Origin: Euphrasia confusa
Taxonomy: Eukaryota; Streptophyta; Magnoliopsida; Lamiales; Orobanchaceae
DNA: 64,000 bases
NCBI GenBank assembly: GCA_954870475.1
Contig: OX940952.1
Span: 42,357,206-42,421,205 of the forward strand
Reading direction: 5' to 3'
Part shown: positions 45,185 to 55,546 of the stretch, piece after piece
Layout: each line of letters opens with the position of its first letter
Numbering within the stretch: the first letter of the stretch is position 1
Position numbers and translations under genes: made by a program
The notes under the pieces: generated by a model
Databases searched by the model: none
Told to the model about the DNA's origin: nothing
Seen by the model: the letters and a program-made list of their open reading frames with translations, nothing else

Positions 45185-46389
45185 TCCTACAATTAACATG
45201 ATTATGTCTTTATATACTTTGAAATACAGGTTAGTGTAATGTATATATAATAAAAGGTATTAAATCTGTAATTATGTTTGAACAGTGATAACATGAACAA
45301 GGATGCTCTCCGGTGATTCCGTTAACAGTGGTCGTATATGAAATACTGCCCAAGGACAGTAAAATAAACAGGTTTTCAACTAGATAAGATTGTATCATAC
45401 AAAAACACAAACATAATTTTGTAGTATTCAAATTATATCCCTCAAATTAAAATAAAACCTTTTTTTTTCTCCTGCAATTATGAAAAATGTTAGTTTTTTT
45501 AAGGTAAGTACTCACAAATTGAGAGAGGCAATAAAATCAGCAGGGATACATCCTTGATGAGATTCATCACACCTTTAATTGATTATTTATGGCAAAAAAG
45601 CAGTCGGAGAAATGAAGGTGACATGAAGTAGAAATCAAGGCACGTCCCACTTTTCACGTCTCAATAATGTAAACACGACGATTCTACAGATCGTCGATTC
45701 ATCCCAAAAGGAATTTGAGATGGGCAAAAACAATTGATGAGGTACATAACACAGACACGTAGGTGGTTATGAATATGTGCATAAGCTACACTTTTAAAAA
45801 ATCCCTAGCAATCAATTTATGCACGAAATTTCCTAATAAAATCAGATGGGCACATTCTTCGGCAAAACAGTAAGCTCAGCAATAAAAATGATGAAAAGAA
45901 AATGGCGAATTCGTCGGCATTGCATTTTCTGAAATCGCAATTTAAAACCTAAAAGAAATTGAAAAAAAGGAAATCTCGGAAATAGATCGAAGAAAAACCT
46001 GGGCAAAGCTGTCCGAGCCAAAAACCATTACGATGCTACACGATGCAAAACATAATCAACAGCACAGAAGGACAAACATTGGAGAGGTGAAGGTCGCGGA
46101 GATGGAATCGGAAACACGATTAATTTCTGGGGCCAATATTATTTGGTTAGTATAAGTAGTACCTATTTTGCCGCAATGATCACGACGGGCCCGGCCTAAA
46201 CATAACTCTTCTTGGCCCAATTCTAAATATGGAGTATTAAACTCACCCTTCAAAAAATTGATTTATTTATTTTTAATTAAATACTGTTTTTTTCTTATCG
46301 AAATAAAAAATTATGCGAAGGGGATTTTAATAAGTCAATATTTTCTAGATGTTTCCACAAAAGAAAAATTATCGGTTTTATGACTTTGT

Positions 46390-46530
46390 CATCGCACTAG
46401 TATTCTGGACCGGATCGTTTTGTTCTGAATCGGTAAAATTCAAATCGATTTTTAGTTGAGATTTGGTTTTTGCTGATTCCAATTAAAAACGGGTGAAATC
46501 CGATCCGATTGAATTAGACCGAAATTTAAG

Positions 46531-46613
<83 letters not shown>

Positions 46614-47085
46614 TAATAATGTAAATTGTCATATTCTTAAAAAATAAATAAATAAATAAATTGAGATTTTTAAAAAAAATTGTTCTACTTATCAATTTTT
46701 TTATTAATTAAAATTTTCACTCTATATTAAATTATTAATATTTAATATAATTAATAATTTAATATAACAAAATAATATATAAATAAATTTATTTATTTTT
46801 AATTTATAAAATATTTTATCTACTTAAAAATGATATTTTATATTTATTAAATAAAATTAAAATTTTATAAATATAAAAATTAATTTTAATTATTATTTTA
46901 TATTTAATTTAATAAAATTTTAAACTATCTCCTTTTATTCGGATCGGATTCGAATTTTACCTGTTCGATTCAATTGAAACCGGTATTATATCGATCTGAT
47001 TTTCGAGTCATGGGTTTTCATGATTCTAATTTTAATCCTATTCGATTTCGGTCCAATTTTGAACCGAAGAACACTCCCTAACAAC
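46390..47085. mobile_element. Probable insertion inside the decayed CAD promoter copy
   Basis: This segment is absent from the matching functional promoter. Its ends carry inverted pieces of the type CCGGATCG...GAATCGG and CCGAAATCG...TTCGGTTC, with matching CAAATCGATTT / GAATTTT blocks inside. The middle is a (TA)n tract and very AT-rich DNA. The pattern suggests a degenerate hAT-like MITE. No clean target duplication was found. Confidence 0.4.
46537..46610. repeat. (TA)n microsatellite
   Basis: About 74 bp of uninterrupted AT dinucleotides within the insertion described for 46390-47085. Confidence 0.95.
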
Positions 47086-47400
47086 TGCACTTACAAAAAT
47101 TGTATTCGAAGTCCTAATAAAATAGTACTCTATCTTGTTTAATTAATTAATTAATTAATTAATTTACTTGTTATATAAAAAAACCCCCAAACACACCTGT
47201 CTCCATTCGTCCACAATTTCTTGTTTTAGTGTATACAATTATTTTCATGCTTTAAAAAAGATTTCTTTTTTAAACTTTATGTAACTAAAATAAATTTTTA
47301 TTTACACATATATTATGTTTTTTCATGTAACTTTATAAGTTCACCCGCAGGTATTATCGACCATATCTCGTTGTTGCGACGACGACTCAATTCCATAAGT

Positions 47401-48175
47401 AATGTAAGCTCCATCAGATTCATAAATATAAAACCCTTTTTTCAAATACGGAGATTAAAAAAATATTATTTTAATTAAAAAGTGAAAGATATAAATGTAA
47501 TTTTAAGTTAAAAAATAAAATAATTGTTAGTGGAGTTGAAAAAGTATTAGATAAAGTATGGATAAAATTATATTTTAAAGTGAAAAATAAGAGTATTTAT
47601 TTCATTTTTTTAAAGGATTTAATAATTATTGTGAAATATTCATTTAAGAAAAGTGATCATGTTATTATAAAAATGTAGAGAGTAGATGTCTCGACCATCG
47701 ATCAATGCATATACACTTGAGACAGAAGTAGTATACATTTCTGCGGGGTGATGACGTCGATTATATCTCTAGCGCCAACGTCTTAATAAGGATAGCTTAC
47801 AGGTAATGCAAACTACGCACACACCCTCGCCCCGGGATTTCCGGTAACAACGTCATAAAATATGTTCAAACAGAAGAGAAAAAAACAAATACTGTATTTT
47901 TGGAGTGAATAAATAATTAATAGCGTACTTTTCAAAAAGGCAAATGTAAATAATCATTTTATAAATTTTTATATTGGAAGCAAATTAAGACTTTTCATTA
48001 GTACTACTGTTTTTATCTCATCGAAATGAAAAATTATGCAAAGGGGAATTTTTTTCTATATGTTTCACGTGACCGAAAAGAAAAAGTCGTCGGTTCAGAA
48101 AACTGGTATTCGACGTCCTAATAAAATAATATAAAAACTACGTTTAATTAATTAATTAATTAATTAGCTTCTAAT
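47401..48175. other. Upstream region of the CAD-like gene
   Basis: AT-rich sequence with no supported ORF. The last 180 bp are the paralogous promoter block shared with 46.3-47.2 kb. A slightly GC-richer patch lies near 47690-47860. Confidence 0.5.
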
Positions 48176-48183
48176 TATATAAA
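48176..48183 (+). promoter_or_regulatory. TATA box of the CAD-like gene
   Basis: TATATAAA, 61 bp upstream of the ATG and after a (TTAA)n tract. The same arrangement is kept in the decayed upstream copy (TATATAAAA at about 47174). Confidence 0.6.
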
Positions 48184-48236
48184 CCCCCTAGGCCCTAACA
48201 CACGTACATTTTCCATTCATTGTGAAATAAAAGAAA

Positions 48237-49788
48237 ATGGAATTCGGTAGTGCAGCTGGTAATGGCGATCAATGCCTTGGATGGGCAGCCAGGGACACCA
48301 GTGGCCACCTCTCACCTTACAACTTCACCCGAAGGTATATATAGATATTTATTAACTATTAATTAATATCTCGTCGTTAATTATATAGATATTTGTTTAA
48401 TTTTATCTCACAGGTCTGTTGGATGCGACGATGTTTCCATAACCATACTGTACTGTGGAGTTTGTTACGCCGATATTATTTGGACCAGGAACAAACTCGG
48501 CCATTCCAAATATCCCCTCGTGCCCGGGTAATAATATATATTACATATACTGTATATAAGTATATTTTATATTATCCATACTATCATGATCAGGGATGAT
48601 GAAATGAATTAGATAAATGGTTTAATAATAATTAATTATGTTTGATATATAGACACGAGATCGTAGGGATGGTGAGAGAGGTTGGATCCAACGTCGTCGA
48701 TCGCTTCAAAGTCGGCGATTACGTTGGAGTCGGAACGTATGTTAACTCATGCCGAGACTGCGAGTACTGCCATAGCAAAATAGAAGCCCATTGCTCGAAA
48801 GGAGCAACCTTCACTTTCGACGGAGTCGATGCTGACGGTACCATCACCAAGGGAGGATATTCTACTCACATGGTAGTACATCAAAGGTACAAATTAATTA
48901 ATTATCCACTTGTAATTGGATAATTAATTATATATAAATATAGTTCGATTAAACGATAATGGTCGATCTTCAGGTATTGCTTCACGATACCCGAGAAGTA
49001 CCCACCGGAGCTAGCCGCGCCTTTGCTCTGTGCTGGAATTACGGTTTACACCCCGATGGTGCGGCATAACATGAACAGCCAGCCAGGGAAGTCCTTGGGG
49101 GTTATTGGGCTAGGTGGACTCGGCCACCTGGCAGTGAGATTCGGAAAGGCTTTCGGGTTGAAAGTGACTGTTTTCAGCACCAGCATATCCAAGAAGGAGG
49201 AGTCGTTGAATCTTCTAGGGGCGGACGCTTTCGTCGTTTCTTCTGACGAAAACCAGATGAGGGTGATTTTTTTTTTTCAGTGTATGTAATAGCTATACAT
49301 CCTCGTTTTTTAAAATTTGTTTGGGCAGGCCTTGGATGGATCGTTTGACTTCATCATCAACACGGCATCTGGAGATATCTCGTTCGATTCGTTTTTGTCG
49401 CTGTTGAAGACAGCCGGCGTGCTTGTTTTGGTCGGTTTTCCTAGTGAAGTGAAATTTAATCCTGCGAATCTTGCCATGGGTATGTGATTTGTGCAGCCAA
49501 CATATTTTTGTGAGCTGTGGATTCGGTTTGGGCTAAAGTGAATGTTTTTTTGTTAACGTTGTAGGTGCAAAATCGATTACTGGAAGCGTTACAGGTGGAA
49601 CAAAGGACACACAGGAGATGTTGGATTTTTGCGCTTCTCACAAGATTTACCCTGAGGTCGAACTGATTCCGATTCAGTACTCGAACGAGGCCATAGAGAG
49701 GGTGATAAACAAGGATGTGAAATATCGGTTTGTGATTGATATCGGCAACTCTCTCAAGTTGGATGAGGATGTTTCTGCCAGTGTTTGA
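48237..49788 (+). CDS. Cinnamyl-alcohol-dehydrogenase-like (MDR family) enzyme with atypical proton relay
   Basis: Zinc-dependent, NADPH-type alcohol dehydrogenase fold. Exons 48237-48334, 48414-48527, 48653-48886, 48974-49262, 49329-49479 and 49565-49788 join to 369 aa. Structural zinc cysteines are in the segment from C-R-D-C-E-Y-C to C after I-E-A-H. Catalytic zinc ligands are kept: Cys50 (CGVC), His72 (GHE) and the Cys of LLCAGIT. The nucleotide fold is GLGGLGHLAV with VFSTS for NADP. The segment after Cys50 is Y-A-D-I-I-W. By CAD5 numbering, Thr49 is replaced by Ala and His52 by Ile, so the usual proton shuttle is missing. Plant CAD-like enzymes with such changes include iminium reductases of alkaloid pathways, so substrate and reaction should not be assumed to be cinnamyl alcohol. 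A promoter duplicate lies upstream. Confidence 0.93.
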
Positions 49789-49940
49789 ACAAGCTAAGTG
49801 TCTGGAAGTTGGTTGTTTTTGTGTTTGTATTCCTAAAGAATTGTCTCGTGTGTTTTGTGACGTGTTTGAACAATTGTCTGGAAGTTGGTTGATTTTGTGT
49901 TGTATTCCCAAAGAATTGTCTTGTGTTTTTGTGACTTTGT
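49784..49940 (+). repeat. Imperfect tandem duplication of about 80 bp in the CAD-like 3' UTR
   Basis: The segment beginning at the stop codon (GTTTGAACAA...TGTCTGGAAGTTGGTTG...AAAGAATTGTC) is repeated from about 49864 with a few changes. The first copy includes the stop codon itself. An AATAAA signal follows at 49946-49951. Confidence 0.85.
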
Positions 49941-49945
49941 TATCC

Positions 49946-49951
49946 AATAAA
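49946..49951 (+). terminator. Poly(A) signal of the CAD-like gene
   Basis: Canonical AATAAA, 158 bp after the stop codon. Confidence 0.6.
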
Positions 49952-50553
49952 ACATTTCTTTTACATTAAAAGCAATTACTCAACGTGAAGTATTTTTCTC
50001 ACTCAAGTTTACAAAGGAAATTGACAAACATTTCAGATACAGAGGAAATTGACAAACATTTCAGATAGACAGAGGTAGTATCTATTCTGAAGGCAATTTT
50101 TCTGTTTTTTTTACTATCAACTTGAACTCTAAATCAACAATTAGAAATGAATTAGTAGTAGTAGTAGACAATGGAGTAATATAAGACAATCACATAGTGA
50201 CAATGTAAAATGTATATAAGCAATAATGTACCAGAGGGATAAACATCATATTCCATCATCAATATCAATTTTATCCGTACAAACCAGACTTGTTTGATAA
50301 AAAAAGACAATGTCAAAAGTTTTACACAATACTCGAATAACTTAAGTGAATGTTCGCATTATTAACCGAAACGATAACTAGTTTGATCAAAACAAAACAG
50401 CTACGTGAATGCACGCCGTGTTTAAGAAAGCGAGCATGAAATTTCAGCCTGAACTTTGCACTTCCGCTTTCAATTTCTTACTTCAAACTCAAATTCTCAA
50501 AGCTTTGGTCGTCCAAAAAGAAAAGAAAAATAAAACATCAACTGTCTACTGGA
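49952..50553. other. Convergent intergenic region
   Basis: About 600 bp. It contains a duplicated motif (GAGGAAATTGACAAACATTT, near 50042, with a preceding copy near 50013) and an AGT trinucleotide run near 50153. No gene is seen. Confidence 0.5.
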
Positions 50554-52191
50554 TTAATGATGCAAAATCCAATGGCGTATGTCATTCCTAAGAACTTGCC
50601 CAAAGCCAAATTTACCGTGGGAAACCGTGAAAAACTTGGACCCACCAGTGCCATATTGCCGATACTGGGTACTATGTCCAGCTGGCCCCGTAGGCTTCAT
50701 CATCATGGAAATGGTTGGGAAAGGTTTTGGCCACATGTTTCTTGCAGCAGTAAACAGATGCCGATCTGATTCTCGATCCACGCTTGAATTGTATTTTGAA
50801 GGGACTCCTTTGTTATTAGTATTATTAGTCATGTGTGGTGAGTGGCTTGGCAGCTTTTTCAAATTGGCATTGGCGTTAATACCCGATGAAGGCCGTGCTC
50901 TGATGTGCGCTTCAGGCTTTATTTTGTCGAGCCAACGAAGGATCCAGTTGCCCAGGTTCCGACCAACTTCGATATCCCTTTCTTGTACCTTGTGATGAAC
51001 TTTGAGTACAACGTCAAAAATATTCCGAGTACGTCTGAAATGCAAAATCAGCACAAGCATTTCATATCTACAAATTTTACTGACTATAAAGGCAAATCAG
51101 AAGTACACGGAAAAACACTAAAAGTAACAGGACATGCAAAATTACAGTTTAAAGGCTTATAACTTCCTCCGTGAACAGTTCCTTTACTTTTTCATATTGG
51201 TGCCAAAGTTCTTTGGGATCTCGTAAATTACCATATGATTCTGACTTGTTTGAGATAAGGCCATGACGGAGAAGTATTTTCTTCATATTTACCACCACAA
51301 GATTACAGAAAAGAGTAGTGTCAAGAGTTTAAGAGTGTGGCTTCTTTCAGTTTTTTCTTTTTGCAGTCTATACAAGAAAAAGAATCACATAAGTCCTTTT
51401 TCATTCTCAATCCGAAAAAATTATTTGAAAGTACAGTGAAGAGGACAGTGAATATTTGTATTTACATCTCGAATTGCACTTTTCTTCAATAAGGAACAGG
51501 AAGAAAAAACAATAAAATACACATGACAAATTAGTTTTACCCATTTCGACATGAATTTATGATCCAACTGAAAGGGTATTCCATGAATTAATCTTTTATA
51601 TATATTATGAATATAGTACCTTACTAATGTCTAACACAACTAGGCATAAAGAAAAAGAAGAAACTCTTTATTTGTTTTTTGAACTACACACATTCATCCA
51701 AGAACTCCCACAGGATGAATGCAATAATAGGCTTCTGTTTCTATAATGCGGCTTCATTTAGCAGAATATAACGATCGTTGATTTAAAGGTAAAGCGAACT
51801 GGTAGCCCTTTTACATCTACAAAATCTCTCAAGTGCTCAGACGAATGTAGGGCAATCGAAATCTATCGATGTCTAAACAGAAATGTTAGCATGAAAGCAT
51901 ACAGTGAGACCTACGTAGTGACATCAAAAACGCCCAATTTCTTCATTCACACCAATCACCTAATTTTATTTAATTTAATTGCAGAAAAAAAAAAAAACGA
52001 ATCGAGCAAAAATTACAGAAATTGAAAGAGAAAAAAATCATCCAAAAAAATAGAGAATACCTATGAACGAATTGGCGAGTCTTAGGATGCTTATGAGTGA
52101 TGAGCTTCCGCTGCAGTTTGAGAGCGAGTTTGTAGGTTCGTTTCAGACCCAAAAAATACGCCGTTCCCAATGTGATCTCCCACAGCACCAT
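50554..52191 (-). CDS. Conserved plant protein of unknown function (2 exons)
   Basis: Exons 52191-52061 and 51034-50554 join in frame to 203 aa. The N-terminus MVLWEITLGTAYFLGLKRTY has a short hydrophobic stretch (about residues 3-15) that could be a membrane anchor or targeting segment. A basic region follows (LQRKLITHKHPKTRQFVHRRTR), then an amphipathic part (VHHKVQERDIEVGRNLGNWILRWLDKIKP). This block matches a protein of unknown function that I recognise in many flowering plants. The C-terminal 100 residues are low in complexity (Asn/Ser, then Met/Gly/Tyr) and less certain. The intron is about 1 kb. Confidence 0.75.
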
Positions 52192-53035
52192 TGTTTCTCT
52201 GTCGATTTTTCAATAGCAACGATTTTAGATTTTGTGATTCGAAGGAAAGGGTTAGCTTCGAAGAGGGTTTTCGTTTTCCGCAAGTTATTCTGAAGATGCT
52301 GCGAGAAATTTCGCATTAAACAAAAATATAAAAAGGTTTTTTAGTTTTGTTTTGCCGCTGACTATTAAAAGATGATTAATGGTTTTGATAAATAGGAATG
52401 ACGAGAAACTATGTAAAATCGAGTAACTATGTAAAATCGAGAGATGTGTATTGGACTTTTGGGCAATAATAACTAGGTCTCAATTCAAAACAAAAAATAC
52501 ATGAAAAAAAAAAATGAATGATTTTAGATAAAGCGAAATTTTTAAAATTTTGTTAAAATTAAGTAACTTATATTTCAATAATAATAAATAAAAGTAGTAT
52601 ATTTAATATTATTTTAATTTTATTAATTTAAAAAATAAAAAAATTGAATAATTTTTAATAAAGTTAAATTTTAAATTTTTGTTAAAATTAAGTAACTTAT
52701 TTTTCAATAATTATAAATAAGAGTAGTATATTTAATATTATTTTAATTTTATTAATTTAAACAAGAACTTTTTAAGGAAAAAAGTACTCCATAATTAATA
52801 ATATTTTAACTTACACTCTACAAGTTTTTACGCTTAAAATTTAATGTTCAATTTTTTTAACATTTTTTTTATTAATTAACAATAATTAATAATTACCATG
52901 TACATTAATAAAATTAAAATAATATTAATTAATATGCTCTTATTAATAATTAAGAAAAAATAAATTATTTAACTCTAACAAAACTTAAAAAAAAATCATT
53001 TATAAAAAATTACCCTTTAAACACTCGTTATTAAG

Positions 53036-53269
53036 TATTATTTATTATACAAAACACAAGTTATTATACTGTAATTATAAATTTTAATTACTCTAATAAA
53101 TAAAAAAATCTATTAAAATTAAATATTAAATTCTAAGCAAAAATTTATGGAGTATTATTTATTATACAAAACACAAGTTATTATACTGTAATTATAAATT
53201 TTAATTACTCTAATAAATAAAAAAATCTATTAAAATTAAATATTAAATTCTATACAAAAATTTATGGAA
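53036..53269. repeat. Tandem duplication, 2 x 117 bp
   Basis: Units 53036-53152 and 53153-53269 are nearly identical. Both contain ATACAAAACACAAGTTATTA and CTATTAAAATTAAATATTAA. The only differences seen are near the ends (AAGCAAAA versus ATACAAAA). Confidence 0.88.
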
Positions 53270-53509
53270 CGTAAATTAAAATATTATAAATTATAATACA
53301 TTTTTTTCGTGAAAACTTATAAAAAATTCAGTTCCTTCAATTAAGTTTCCATTAATTTTGTTTTAAAATAAATTAAAATAAATTAAATTACAATAATTTA
53401 AATTAATAATTTTAAGTATATAATCTAGTTAAGGTAAAAATTTTATTAATATTTTTTAAAAAAATATTTAATATTTTGTAATAATAATTATTATTTTTAT
53501 AAAAAGATC

Positions 53510-53640
53510 AATTTAGTAATTAGTTCAATTCAAATCGTTTCATTTCAGATCAAGATTCACTCCAAAAGATCAATTCAGGACATGTTCTTTTGGACTGAAA
53601 GCCATCTAAACTGAAGCGATATTGACTTAATTAGATTGAT
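53510..53640. mobile_element. Degenerate copy of the TGTTCTTTTGGACTGAA MITE family (copy D)
   Basis: GGACATGTTCTTTTGGACTG at 53578-53597 is a near-perfect family terminus. Just before it, CACTCCAAAAGATCAATTCA is close to an inverted family end. This suggests two abutting truncated copies. No target duplication was identified. Confidence 0.55.
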
Positions 53641-53869
53641 TTTTTTATAAAAGTAATAATAATTTTTATAAATTTTTAAATATTTTTAAAAAAATATTAA
53701 TAATATTATTATATAATTAAATTATTTATTTAAAATTATAGATTGAAGCTATCTAGTACTACTTTTAAAATTAATTAGTACTCTTATTGGTGATATACTG
53801 ATATCCCCACCTAAAAACTCTATTATCATCATCCGTAGCTGTTCCTAAAACGCCCCCATTCTAGAATTC

Positions 53870-53911
<42 letters not shown>
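53870..53911. repeat. (CT)n microsatellite in the 5' UTR of the small membrane protein gene
   Basis: About 40 bp of CT repeats ending 27 bp before the ATG at 53938. This is a common plant 5'-UTR/promoter pyrimidine patch. Confidence 0.9.
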
Positions 53912-53913
<2 letters not shown>

Positions 53914-53937
53914 CTCAAATTCTTCTCTCTAGAAAAC

Positions 53938-54518
53938 ATGCACCGGCAGTCGCTCGGCTCATCGCCGTCGCAAAAGCACGACGAACATCTGAGCTCTGAA
54001 TCGCCGCCACCATCGTCATCCGGTTCAGGTACCGAAGAAGATGACGAGGTGAAGAAATCGATGAGGCCCAAGCACCCCAACACCATCTCAATCGCGCCCG
54101 AGACCTACATTCATCTCATTCCGATGCTCACCGTCCTCTGCTTTCTAATCCTCTACCTCTCCTCCCATCGCCCCTCTCCAATCGGTCGGTACTCACTCCA
54201 TTTTTCTTTTTCTCTTTTTTCAACCAATTTTTAATATAATTTCCATTAATTAATTATAAATTTCTACTTCAGATTTGGCTGATTTCAATGTCCCCAGTGA
54301 TTTATCTAGTGCCGCAGGTACGAAACGCAGGCTACTGTATTACTAATGCCGAATTCATTCGTTTTGATTTTTGATTTTTTTTACTATCTTATATTTCAGA
54401 GTTGCAAGGGATTAAAAAAGGGGATACATTGGCTGTCCGGAGCCTGAAGAACTTGGAGCAGGAACCATCGGGCCGGGCCAAACATCGGCTGCTCCACCGC
54501 AAAATTGCCCTTTTTTAG
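53938..54518 (+). CDS. Small single-pass membrane protein, unknown function (3 exons)
   Basis: Exons 53938-54184, 54273-54317 and 54400-54518 join in frame to 136 aa. The N-terminal about 50 residues are Ser/Pro- and acid-rich and probably cytosolic or disordered. Residues about 58-75 (HLIPMLTVLCFLILYLSS) form one transmembrane helix. The C-terminal part holds a short motif LQGIKKGDTLAVRSLKNL and a basic end (RAKHRLLHRKIALF). Splice phases are consistent and the ATG follows a (CT)n leader, so the gene looks real. I do not recognise a named family. Confidence 0.75.
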
Positions 54519-55546
54519 GCCCGTATTTTTTATTTTTTTATTTCTTCAAGAAACTCCACCGTATATTTAATTTTTAAATTTACAGAGACTTAATTTTCTG
54601 TCGGTGTTTTGTTCTCTCGTGAAACTACACCTATCAGCGATTTACACGTGGATTTGCCCTTTATATCTTAAAATATAATAAATTTCGGATAAGATAAATA
54701 CGGAGTATTTAATATACTAAAAAATTGTTAATTGCAAAGCAATAAATACAATAATTATTGTGGGGCTATTATATGTGTGGCAACAGCTGGAATATGAGGT
54801 GCTTTGCCTAGCACCGCATGCCTCGTGCTCCGCTTCTTTCTTTAATCTTTACAGTTTCACCATAGTTATACGAAGTCAGAGAAAGTGTATTTACCTCTGT
54901 GTAAATCATGTCTACAATCAGTAGGTTTTCTGAATAGCTTGAAAATCGATCTAAATGTTGGTATCGCCGATTCAATGATCATGTTCAAATTAATATACCA
55001 TGAAGTTACTATGAACAATTATTGAATGAAAATCATACTTCCTCTTCCTCACAGATATATATTTTTTGAAATCAGGTTGGCCCAGCTTGACTCATCAATT
55101 ATGTTTTTTTTTAATTACTCGCGTAGCAGTTGGTGCGTAGGTTTGTTACCCAAAACTCCAATTATTGCACATTGTATTAATAATGCAATTGGTGTCTTAC
55201 AAGGTAAGCCAATCTTTTTTAAAAATTCCCTTTTTATTCTCACGTACTAGTTACTACTCCACCTTTTTTGTGGTCATATAAGCATATGTGCATGTGCGTC
55301 TTTCCAAAAGAAAAAATCAGTCAAGATAAGAATGCTTACATCATATTTATCAATAACTTGAGTATCGATTCGATTCCTCGAGCTGGGAAATCAACTCAGA
55401 AATAGTCCATCAGCATACAAGATACATCCGGTCTGACTAGACTGACATATTCGTAAAGCTAAAAAATGGATAATGAACATAGTCATCTTAACACGCGTAG
55501 TAAAAGTACATATCTTTATAAACTGTTTTACCAAGGCAACAATAGA
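54519..55546. other. Convergent intergenic region
   Basis: About 1 kb between two 3' ends, AT-rich with no convincing coding sequence, RNA gene or repeat. Confidence 0.55.

Larger units (their letters stand above)
46262..47400 (+). pseudogene. Decayed tandem copy of the CAD-like gene's promoter and first exon, interrupted by an insertion
   Basis: Two blocks here match the region just upstream of the CAD-like gene, in order. 46286-46375 (TACTGTTTTTTTC.TATCGAA, AAATTATGCGAAGGGGA) matches 48003-48090. 47093-47220 (TATTCGAAGTCCTAATAAAA, the TTAATTAATTAATTAA tract, TATATAAAAAAACCCCC) matches 48108-48190. At 47339 AGTTCACCCGCAGGTAT matches the exon-1/intron-1 junction AACTTCACCCGAAGGTAT at 48323. 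The first-exon coding part is gone. About 700 bp of AT-rich sequence (about 46390-47085) separates the blocks and is probably an insertion. Confidence 0.7.
52192..53868. other. AT-rich repeat-laden intergenic region
   Basis: About 1.7 kb with no coding sequence. It holds an imperfect 120-140-bp duplication (near 52535-52625 and 52674-52762, sharing TTAAAATTAAGTAACTTAT and AGTAGTATATTTAATATTAT), a near-perfect 117-bp tandem duplication (53036-53269) and a degenerate copy of the TGTTCTTTTGGACTGAA MITE. Confidence 0.65.

Noticed and set aside
48237..49788. Calling the CAD-like enzyme a bona fide lignin CAD or mannitol dehydrogenase
   Set aside because: The substitutions at the proton-relay positions make a substrate claim unsafe, so only the fold and cofactor class are asserted.
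53036..53269. Possible CRISPR-like or LTR interpretation of spaced AT-rich repeats
   Set aside because: There are only two directly adjacent units, with no unique spacers, PBS, PPT or target duplication. This is a plain tandem duplication in a plant nuclear genome.
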